From contig JAKIYB010000354.1 of NCBI GenBank assembly GCA_022708765.1, forward strand, positions 1-5,132: a stretch of DNA of 5,132 nt, read 5' to 3'. A program made the translations under genes and the position numbers. The notes under the pieces were generated by a model that was not told where the DNA came from, did not search any database, and worked only from the letters and a program-made list of their open reading frames with translations. The DNA comes from Armatimonadota bacterium (GTDB lineage: Bacteria; Armatimonadota; Hebobacteria; CAIYQO01). Shown in pieces: positions 1-5,132 of the stretch (positions are counted from its first letter, which is position 1; the number at the start of each line of letters is the position of its first letter).

Positions 1-1622
1 TCATTGCCGTAGGGTGTAATGGATCGGCCGAGCCGGCGGCGCTCCTCGGCGCAATCGGGGTCCATCAGCACCTCGCGCAATTCATCCAGCGTATGCGTTT
101 TCCGCGTATAGACCAACTCTCGAATCACCGCCAGTGAATCCACCACATTCGCCAATCCCACGTGGCTGGGCAGCACCCAGTTGTGTCGGGCGCCGCCGTG
201 GTCCATATCCATCCCGCGCGCCAGGCAGTCGCGCACGAAGCAGGAGAGCAATGGGAAGGCGTTGTGGTCGTAACGGGCCTGACGCGTGGCCACCTGCCCC
301 GTCACAGCATAATGCATATACGCCGCAAGCTGCGTCTGGTACGCTTTTAGAAAGCCATCGAAGGTGGTGTATTGCTCCAGCGAGCCCAGGTCGAGGCAGA
401 TGTTGCCGCACTCCACCATCGGCGAAGTGCCGCGATACAGCACCCACTCCAACGGCAGCAGTAGATTCAGGTAAGGGCTGGCCACCCACACATTGCCGCA
501 GCCGCCGGGCGACATTTCCACGCAGGAGCTGTGGACGTATTGCACCGCCTCCTCACGGCTGCAGCCGGCCGCCATCATGCCCGGCACGATGACGGCGTCA
601 TTGAAGAACGCCGGGCGAGCATGACCGTTCAGCAACAGTTTGCACCCGCGCCGCAGCAGCGGCTCCGGCGAGCCCGGATGACAGGAAAGCGCCACCGAGG
701 GATTCACCAGCTTCAGCGCATCCATGGCATCGAGGCAGAGCCAGGTGAGCGGATTGGTGATGTCGTTGCCTTCGGCATCCTGCCCGCCCAACAATACGGC
801 GGTAGGCCAGGTGCCGTGAATTTCGTTGATCTTCACGTAATAGGCACAGAGCAGCTCCAGCGCTTCCTTGTCCGTCATGCCTGCGTCGTGGCTGGCGCGG
901 TAATAGGGATAAGCCCAGCGGTCCACGCGTCCGTAAAGCTGGCCGAACGACTCGTGGTGCAGGCAGAAGAGGACGAAGTAGTGGCTCTGCAGCGCCTCGC
1001 GGAAGGTGTGCGCCGGTTCGGCGGGCACGCGCGCCAGCGTCTCGGCGATGTCGAGGTAACCGAGGGCTTCCGCGTGGGCGCGGTAATGCTCAGCCGCGAT
1101 GAGCACCCCTTCCAACGCCTGGCGGCAGGCGGCGTAAAACGACTGGCGGAAGTCATCAACAGGCAGTGCGGCGGCGTAGGCGTCTACGCGACGCAGGAGG
1201 CCGTTCACGCCCAGCGACAGCAGCGCTTCCTCATCAAAGGTCATGTGCCCGGTCATGCCGCCGGGAAAGGGCCGTAGGCCGGCAATGTCCTCATTGGCTG
1301 CCGCCAGCGCCGCGCGTTGTTCATCCGTCTCTGCATAACGCGGCAACCCGACAATGAGTTCATCGTCATGGATGATCGGGGTGATATTGGCGAGGACATG
1401 GTGAATCACCGCGGCGAAGCGCCGTTCCAGCGATGCTTCGTCCCGTGTGCGCCGCAGCCCCTCCGCCCATAGCGCCTGCCGCTCAACCGTACAGTAATAG
1501 GGCCACCCATGCGTAGCGTGCTGCAGTGCCAGTGCCCGCGCGCGCAACCCCGCAATGCGGCGCGCGGCCTCGGACGTCAGTTGGACCGGTGCGGGAATCT
1601 GGCAGGCGCGGGACTTGTGCAT
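1..1622 (-). CDS. Glycyl radical enzyme, PFL-domain family, N-terminal 540 residues (C-terminus off the left edge)
   Basis: I translated this frame by hand from ATG at 1622 to the window edge; it is open throughout (540 codons). Family landmarks appear in order: DDELIVG (86-92), GGQDAEGND (279-287), PAFFND (about 335-340), the catalytic loop SSCVEM with Cys367 and Glu369, GGARHN (476-481) and DSLAVIREL (495-503). These match the PFL-like barrel of glycyl radical enzymes, in which a thiyl radical on the loop Cys attacks the substrate. The glycine radical domain and its RVxGY-like motif must lie beyond base 1, as may the radical-SAM activase. True pyruvate formate-lyase has Cys-Cys in this loop; Cys-x-Glu is the arrangement of eliminases and some decarboxylases (glycerol/propanediol dehydratase, CutC, hydroxyproline dehydratase), where Glu acts as a base. 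The usual Gly before the Cys is Ser here, so the substrate cannot be assigned. Cys367 lies earlier than in characterised members (above 400), implying a compact N-terminus. The start is supported by a GAGGAGAG ribosome-binding site and a promoter just upstream. Confidence 0.9.
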   Translation of the reverse strand, partial: MHKSRACQIPAPVQLTSEAARRIAGLRARALALQHATHGWPYYCTVERQALWAEGLRRTRDEASLERRFAAVIHHVLANITPIIHDDELIVGLPRYAETDEQRAALAAANEDIAGLRPFPGGMTGHMTFDEEALLSLGVNGLLRRVDAYAAALPVDDFRQSFYAACRQALEGVLIAAEHYRAHAEALGYLDIAETLARVPAEPAHTFREALQSHYFVLFCLHHESFGQLYGRVDRWAYPYYRASHDAGMTDKEALELLCAYYVKINEIHGTWPTAVLLGGQDAEGNDITNPLTWLCLDAMDALKLVNPSVALSCHPGSPEPLLRRGCKLLLNGHARPAFFNDAVIVPGMMAAGCSREEAVQYVHSSCVEMSPGGCGNVWVASPYLNLLLPLEWVLYRGTSPMVECGNICLDLGSLEQYTTFDGFLKAYQTQLAAYMHYAVTGQVATRQARYDHNAFPLLSCFVRDCLARGMDMDHGGARHNWVLPSHVGLANVVDSLAVIRELVYTRKTHTLDELREVLMDPDCAEERRRLGRSITPYGN

Positions 1623-1632
1623 GAATAACCAT

Positions 1633-1640
1633 CTCTCCTC
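1633..1640 (-). promoter_or_regulatory. Shine-Dalgarno site for the glycyl radical enzyme
   Basis: On the minus strand this reads GAGGAGAG, a strong purine-rich ribosome-binding site ending 10 bases before the ATG at 1622-1620. Another ATG lies only just downstream of it, at 1632-1630, but that ATG is in a different frame and does not lead into the radical-enzyme reading frame. The site therefore supports 1622 as the real start. Confidence 0.65.
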
Positions 1641-1647
1641 GTAGCCA

Positions 1648-1676
1648 ATCATACCGCCGCACCCACCTGCTGGCAA
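1648..1676 (-). promoter_or_regulatory. Sigma70-type promoter for the glycyl radical enzyme
   Basis: On the minus strand, TTGCCA (1676-1671; one mismatch to TTGACA) is followed by exactly 17 bases and then TATGAT (1653-1648; one mismatch to TATAAT). Transcription would begin near 1641, giving a leader of about 20 bases that holds the GAGGAGAG site. The element fills the 64 bp gap between the purE stop and the radical-enzyme start, so the latter can be transcribed independently even if purE also reads through. No obvious FNR-like or other operator palindrome is visible beside it. The match is by eye and untested in this phylum. Confidence 0.6.
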
Positions 1677-1686
1677 GGGATCATCA

Positions 1687-2184
1687 TCACCCGCGCGCTT
1701 GTAAATCCTTATCCTTTGCCCGCACCGTATCCGCCATCTGCAGGCGCATTTTCACCAGCTTCTGCATGAGCGCGTCGTCGCCGACGGCGAGGATTTCCGC
1801 GGCGAGCAGGCCGGCGTTGCGGGCGCCGTTAATGGCCACCGTCGCCACCGGGATGCCACCGGGCATTTGCACGATAGCGAGAAGCGCGTCTAATCCACCC
1901 AGGCTTGCCATCGAGGAGGAGATGGGCACGCCGATGACCGGTAGTACGGTAAAAGCGGCCAGCACGCCTGGCAAATGCGCGGCGCCGCCGGCACCGGCGA
2001 TTATCACCCGCATGCCCTTCTCCGCCGCTGAGCGCGCGAATTCCGCCGCGTCATCCGGCGTGCGGTGCGCGCTCATGATATGCATCTCGTAGGGGATGCC
2101 CAGTTCGTCCAGCGCCACCCCCGCGTCCTTCATAATCGGCAGGTCGCTGTCGCTACCCATCAATATGCCTACTTTTGCCGCCAT
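1687..2184 (-). CDS. purE: N5-carboxyaminoimidazole ribonucleotide mutase (PurE)
   Basis: This encodes 165 residues, a normal length for PurE. PurE converts N5-CAIR to CAIR in de novo purine synthesis, in the cytoplasm, as an octamer in known class I members. Visible motifs are GSDSD (10-14, phosphate/ribose binding), SAHRTP with the catalytic His40 (38-43), GAGGAAHLPG (64-73), PVIGVP (82-87), GGLDALLAIVQMP (96-108) and NGARNAG (119-125). These fit class I mutases that work with PurK; no purK is in this window. I chose ATG 2184 because MAAKVGILMGSDSD matches the usual N-terminus and a modest AAAGGG lies 11 bases upstream. An in-frame ATG at 2241 would add 19 residues but has no ribosome-binding site. 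A still longer reading would run antisense to the prepilin gene and is unlikely. The gene diverges from the prepilin gene and is followed in the same direction by the radical-enzyme gene. Confidence 0.95.
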   Translation of the reverse strand: MAAKVGILMGSDSDLPIMKDAGVALDELGIPYEMHIMSAHRTPDDAAEFARSAAEKGMRVIIAGAGGAAHLPGVLAAFTVLPVIGVPISSSMASLGGLDALLAIVQMPGGIPVATVAINGARNAGLLAAEILAVGDDALMQKLVKMRLQMADTVRAKDKDLQARG

Positions 2185-2254
2185 AGCAGGTAAAGCCCTT
2201 TCTTTGCGCGAAATAGATTTTTCATTCACCGAGTTTCCCATTATTAGACACAGG
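2185..2254. promoter_or_regulatory. Divergent intergenic spacer between purE and the prepilin-like gene
   Basis: This 70 bp gap must supply the transcription start of purE leftward and probably of the prepilin-like gene rightward, unless their promoters sit inside the opposing coding ends. It is clearly AT-richer than its flanks. On the minus strand AATAAT (2245-2240) resembles a -10 box, but no matching -35 sits at 16-18 bp. On the plus strand CATTAT (2239-2244) is a weaker -10 candidate, very close to the ATG. I find no riboswitch-sized leader and no convincing PurR-like palindrome. Confidence 0.35.
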
Positions 2255-3349
2255 ATGACGTGCTTCCTTCTGATGGACTGTAGAAACCGCTCTACCCCGG
2301 CGCAATCGCGCGGGGGCTTTACCCTTATAGAACTCCTCGTCGTCATCGCCATTATTGCCATCCTGGCGGCAATCCTCTTCCCCATGTTCAGCCGCGCGCG
2401 CGAGAAGGCGCGCATGGTGTCCTGCGCCAGCAACGAACGGCAGCTCGCTCTCGCCGTGCTGATGTATGTGCAGGATGCCGATGAAACATTCCCGGTCGGT
2501 GACTGGCAGGCGGCCATCCGCCCATATGTCACCGACGCCCGCCTCTTTCGCTGCCCCAGCACCCGCGCGGCACAGAGTTATGGCATGACCGACCAACTGG
2601 CCGGCGCAGCCCTCGGTGACGTGCGCTCAGTGGTAAAAACCGTGCTCATCGGCGAGACGACCGAGCCATGGTTTTCCTGTCATCATCCCCTGCGCTATCC
2701 CCATCTGGGCGGCTTTCACTGGACTTTCGTGGATGGGCACGTCGTCTATTTTCCACGCATCCCCAGCCCGCATCTCGCGCGGCTCACCGGCGGCGTCGGC
2801 GCGCTGCGGGGATGGAATGGCATGCTGGAACCGCCCAACTACTGGAAGTCCGTCAACGGCAAGGATGTTGCGGTGCGCGAGCCGGCGAACGCCCCACCCC
2901 GCCTGCCCGGTGAGATGATTACCACCGCCGCGCAGACCAGCGGCCCGGCGCCCTTCGACGGCTTCCTTAGCGATCTCTGTGATGATAACCTGGAACCGGA
3001 TAACGAAGGCCCGTCCTGGCAGAATTTTTCCGATCCGGTCGTTGTGGTCTTCACCTTCCGCCACAAGGTTAACCTGAACGCGGTGCGCATCAGCGTACGA
3101 AAAAACAGCAGTTGGGCTGCCGGCTGGTCACTCTACGCCCGCGACGAATCTGGCAACTACAGCATGCCCCTCATCTGCCCAGGTCCCGCCCTCACCGCCG
3201 CCAGTTCTACTCAGGAGCGCGATTACAACCTGGAAACACCCGAACTCTGGACCGACGCCCTCCGCCTCACCCTCCCCGGCCCTCACCCCGACAGCTTCCC
3301 CCCTACCGGCCTGCGCGAATTCGGCGTTTACTACAATCCCGAAGACTGA
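2255..3349 (+). CDS. Type IV prepilin-like H-X9-DG protein with C-terminal discoidin-like domain
   Basis: The product has 364 residues. A 21-residue basic leader ends in Gly-Gly, followed by FTLIELLVVIAIIAILAAI. Cleavage by prepilin peptidase is predicted after Gly21, making Phe22 residue 1 and Glu26 the conserved Glu5 of pseudopilins. The hydrophobic helix spans about 22-42 and continues into a charged helix (RAREKAR, 47-53) and QLALAVLMYVQDADE (63-77). His150 to Asp160-Gly161 gives the exact H-X9-DG motif (GGFHWTFVDGH), as in DUF1559-type processing-associated prepilins. Residues from about 213 to 360 look beta-rich: VVVVFTFRHKVNLNAVRISV, GWSLYARDESGNY, then DALRLTL and a closing GLREFGVYY. 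This resembles an F5/8 type C (discoidin) domain. I infer an envelope-anchored surface protein that may bind glycans; function is unproven. ATG 2255 lacks a good ribosome-binding site; ATG 2273 (seven residues in) is an alternative. Starts upstream of 2184 would lie antisense to purE. Confidence 0.85.
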   Translation: MTCFLLMDCRNRSTPAQSRGGFTLIELLVVIAIIAILAAILFPMFSRAREKARMVSCASNERQLALAVLMYVQDADETFPVGDWQAAIRPYVTDARLFRCPSTRAAQSYGMTDQLAGAALGDVRSVVKTVLIGETTEPWFSCHHPLRYPHLGGFHWTFVDGHVVYFPRIPSPHLARLTGGVGALRGWNGMLEPPNYWKSVNGKDVAVREPANAPPRLPGEMITTAAQTSGPAPFDGFLSDLCDDNLEPDNEGPSWQNFSDPVVVVFTFRHKVNLNAVRISVRKNSSWAAGWSLYARDESGNYSMPLICPGPALTAASSTQERDYNLETPELWTDALRLTLPGPHPDSFPPTGLREFGVYYNPED

Positions 3350-3404
3350 TTCACATCACGCTCTCACCCCCGTACCAATAACACGAAAAAGACGCGTGTT
3401 CGCC

Positions 3405-3434
3405 TTGCACGCTACATCTAGCGAGTGATACAAT
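3405..3434 (+). promoter_or_regulatory. Extended -10 promoter for dnaE
   Basis: TGATACAAT at 3426-3434 is an extended -10 element: TG, one base, then TACAAT with one mismatch to TATAAT. A poor -35 (TTGCAC, 3405-3410) lies 18 bases upstream, as expected for an extended -10 promoter. The transcription start would be near 3441, leaving a leader of about 65 bases before the ATG at 3508. This placement argues against the longer in-frame start at 3439, which would sit at or before the first transcribed base. A small inverted repeat, CGCTA-CATC-TAGCG (3410-3423), fills the spacer. Confidence 0.5.
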
Positions 3435-3507
3435 ACCCATGCCGCACCGCTGGGGTTTCACCGCGGATCTTTCCCCCTGCCGGCGTTTCGCGGCGCGCGA
3501 GAATGCC

Positions 3508-4863
3508 ATGCCTGATGTGCCGTTTATCCACCTGCATTTACACTCGGAATACAGCCTGCTTGATGGCGCGTGCCGGGTGAAAGACATCCCCAAACGCGCC
3601 GCCGAACTCGGCATGCCCGCCATCGCCGTCACCGACCACGGCAACATGCACGCCACCATTGAGTTTTATCGCGCCTGCCAGGAAGCCGGGGTCAAACCCA
3701 TCATCGGCATGGAGGCCTATGTCTGCGAGCACAGCCGCCTGGAAAAGCGTGATGGCCGCGCGAACACCGGCCACATGGTGCTGCTGGCGCGCAATCAGAC
3801 CGGCTATCGCAATCTGCTGAAGCTCGCCAGCAGCGCCAGCTTGGAGGGATTCTACTACACCCCGCGCGTAGACCACGAGCTGCTCGCGGCTCACGCAGAA
3901 GGCATCATCGCCCTTACCGCGTGTCTGGGCGGTGAAATCCCCAAGATCATCACCGCCGGCGACATCGAACGCGCGAAAGCGCTCTGCTGCTGGTATCAGG
4001 ATCTCTTCGGCCCGGACGGATTCTATTTGGAGTTGCAGGACCACAACACGCCGCAGCGCGTCTTCTACGCCGAGCAGCCGCAGATGAACGCGGTTCTGCG
4101 CGGTATCTCCGCCGAACTCGGCATCCCGCTGGTGGTCACCAATGACACCCATTATCTGCTGCGCGAGGATTTCGACGCCCACGAGGTGCTCATCTGCATC
4201 GGCACGCAGAAAACGCTGGAGGAACATCGCCAGCGCGAGATGAATTACTCCACCGAGCAATACCTGAAAAGCACCGAGGAGATGTTTGCCGTCTTCCCGG
4301 ATGACGTGCAGGCGCTGGAGAACACCGCGCATATCGCCGACCTCTGTGACGTGACGATTACCCTCGATGAGCCACAGTTGCCAGAGTTCACGATTCCAGA
4401 AGGCGCCACGTGGGACGGCGTGCTGCGCGAGGTGTGTGAAACGCGGCTGAACGCCGTTTACGCGGACGACCCGGCGGGCGCCGAGCGCGCACAGGAACGC
4501 CTGGATTATGAGCTGGGGGTTATCAGTGAAAAAGGCCTCTCCCCCTACTTCCTGATCGTGCGTGACTTCCTCGATTGGGCGCGCGAACAGGATATCCTCG
4601 TCGGCATCCGCGGCTCCGGCGCCGGCGCCATCGTCTCCTACCTGACCAACATCAGCTACCTGAACCCGCTGGATTACGGGCTCTGGTTCGAGCGCTTTCT
4701 CTCCCTGGATCGCGCCTCCATGCCGGATATTGACTGCGACTTTGAAGACCGGCGCCGCGCGGAAGTCATCGAATACGTCGTGCAAAAATACGGCGCGGAC
4801 AAGGTGGCGCAGGTGGCCACCTTCGGCACGCTGCAGCCCCGCCTGGCGCCGCCCGCGTCCTGA
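3508..4863 (+). CDS. dnaE: DNA polymerase III alpha subunit, N-terminal part, ended early by a frameshift
   Basis: This is the N-terminal 451 residues of the replicative polymerase DnaE, normally about 1,100-1,200 residues. The PHP domain spans roughly 1-270: HLHLHSEYSLLDG (8-20), TDHGNM (42-47), GMEAY (67-71), HMVLLA (89-94), LTACLGG (136-142) and NDTHYL (212-217). The nine metal-binding positions all hold the expected residues: His10, His12, Asp19, His44, Glu69, His89, Cys139, Asp213 and His215. The polymerase palm begins with GSGAGAIVSY and FERFLSLDR, then PDIDCDF with the catalytic Asp409 and Asp411. Conserved sequence continues to TFGT (438-441) and is then replaced by LQPRLAPPAS and a TGA. 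The expected continuation resumes at once in another frame. I chose ATG 3508 because MPDVPFIHLHLHSEYS matches the usual DnaE N-terminus and the promoter lies at 3405-3434; ATG 3439 would add 23 unlikely residues. The ribosome-binding site is weak. Confidence 0.92.
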   Translation: MPDVPFIHLHLHSEYSLLDGACRVKDIPKRAAELGMPAIAVTDHGNMHATIEFYRACQEAGVKPIIGMEAYVCEHSRLEKRDGRANTGHMVLLARNQTGYRNLLKLASSASLEGFYYTPRVDHELLAAHAEGIIALTACLGGEIPKIITAGDIERAKALCCWYQDLFGPDGFYLELQDHNTPQRVFYAEQPQMNAVLRGISAELGIPLVVTNDTHYLLREDFDAHEVLICIGTQKTLEEHRQREMNYSTEQYLKSTEEMFAVFPDDVQALENTAHIADLCDVTITLDEPQLPEFTIPEGATWDGVLREVCETRLNAVYADDPAGAERAQERLDYELGVISEKGLSPYFLIVRDFLDWAREQDILVGIRGSGAGAIVSYLTNISYLNPLDYGLWFERFLSLDRASMPDIDCDFEDRRRAEVIEYVVQKYGADKVAQVATFGTLQPRLAPPAS

Positions 4864-5132
4864 ACGTGCCACTGGCCACCGCCGACCGGCTCAGTAAAGC
4901 CATCGGCATGGCAAAGACGATTCAGGAAGCCATTGAGGGCAACCCGGAGATCCAGGAGTTGCAGAATCAGGATCCTGCCGTGCGCCACCTACTGGCGATG
5001 GCCGGCAAGCTGCAGGGGCTGGCACGTCACCTGGGCACCCATGCCGCCGCCGTCGTCATCTCCCAGGGACCACTGGTAGAGACGGCTCCATTGCAGCGCA
5101 CCCCGGACGGCGGCGCGCAGACCCAGTGGGAA
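4854..5132 (+). pseudogene. dnaE: Continuation of dnaE in the shifted frame (palm domain, runs off the right edge)
   Basis: Reading from CGC at 4854, 93 codons stay open to the window edge and continue DnaE exactly where the previous frame fails. RVLNVPLATADRLSKAIG corresponds to the family's RV-x-x-x-P-x-x-x-A-x-x-L/I-x-K-x-I segment. LAMAGKLQGLARHLGTHAAAVVIS corresponds to the palm segment LEG-x-x-R-x-x-x-x-H-A-x-G-V-V-I, and QTQWE to the TQ-aromatic-D/E motif. This piece has no independent start with a ribosome-binding site and is not a separate gene. It sits in the frame a -1 shift would reach, but about three residues would still be missing, so loss of about 10 bases near 4831-4853 fits better. 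Whether the lesion is biological or an assembly error cannot be told from this window. Confidence 0.85.

Noticed and set aside
531..1277. A 248-codon open frame on the plus strand opposite the glycyl radical enzyme.
   Set aside because: It is the antisense shadow of a gene with strong family motifs, has no convincing ribosome-binding site and shows no domain I recognise.
1..1622. Calling the radical enzyme pyruvate formate-lyase (pflB) and linking it to purE through formate supply.
   Set aside because: The catalytic loop has one Cys followed by Val-Glu instead of the Cys-Cys pair, and the gene has its own promoter, so neither the name nor the link is supported.
2096..2254. An N-terminal extension of the prepilin-like protein starting at 2096.
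   Set aside because: Most of it is antisense to the start of purE, and the short leader from 2255 is already sufficient for a prepilin-type signal.
2185..2562. An N-terminal extension of PurE reaching back to 2562.
   Set aside because: The extra 126 residues are antisense to the prepilin-like coding region and precede a typical PurE N-terminus, so the upstream reading is fortuitous.
3380..3400. Hairpin AACACG / CGTGTT after the prepilin-like gene, considered as a terminator.
   Set aside because: The stem has only six pairs with a nine-base loop and no following T-run, so it is too weak to call an intrinsic terminator.
4831..4863. Programmed -1 ribosomal frameshifting in dnaE.
   Set aside because: The downstream frame is the one a -1 slip would reach, but no X-XXY-YYZ slippery heptamer is visible, and a slip would still leave about three residues missing from a highly conserved segment. 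A deletion explains more.
4831..4865. An intein or intron insertion in dnaE, suggested by the break in the polymerase.
   Set aside because: The polymerase sequence resumes within about 23 bases, so sequence has been lost rather than inserted, and no intein motifs are present.
3538..4872. A 444-codon open frame on the minus strand opposite dnaE.
   Set aside because: It lies wholly antisense to a protein with unmistakable DnaE motifs. Its translation is a low-complexity mix of Arg, Val, Gly and His without recognisable motifs, as expected from GC-rich codon bias.

Overview
The window is GC-rich, densely coding bacterial DNA, and its coding signals fit chromosome rather than a mobile element. 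The best clue to the host is the type IV prepilin-like gene in the middle. Its N-terminus (FTLIELLVVIAIIAILAAI, then LFPMFSRAREKAR and a CASNERQLALAVLMYVQDADE-type helix) plus an exact H-X9-DG motif is the pattern found in large numbers in Armatimonadota, and in related form in Planctomycetes and Lentisphaerae. I infer an armatimonadote or close relative, probably from a metagenome; this rests on motif memory, not a search.

Layout: on the minus strand, reading leftward from the centre, are purE (2184-1687) and then a glycyl radical enzyme gene (1622 to beyond base 1). The radical enzyme has a convincing sigma70-type promoter of its own in the short gap after purE. On the plus strand, diverging from purE across a 70 bp spacer, are the prepilin/H-X9-DG gene (2255-3349) and then dnaE (from 3508, running off the right edge), which also has its own extended -10 promoter. 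No stretch longer than about 160 bp lacks a gene. I see no RNA genes, CRISPR, insertion sequences or long repeats.

Points of interest. (1) The radical enzyme belongs to the PFL-domain superfamily but has a single catalytic-loop cysteine followed by Val-Glu, in an SSCVEM context rather than the Cys-Cys of true pyruvate formate-lyase, so its substrate is unassigned. (2) The prepilin-like protein carries an extra C-terminal beta-rich domain that resembles a discoidin/F5-8C carbohydrate-binding fold. (3) dnaE is broken by a frameshift just after the catalytic PDIDCDF motif. Alignment by eye to the invariant TFGT...RV spacing indicates about 10 bases missing, either a real lesion or an assembly error. 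(4) The DnaE PHP domain keeps all nine metal-binding positions, which predicts intrinsic proofreading.

The genes do not form an obvious single pathway: purE serves purine synthesis, dnaE replication, the prepilin-like protein the cell surface, and the radical enzyme an unknown anaerobic reaction.
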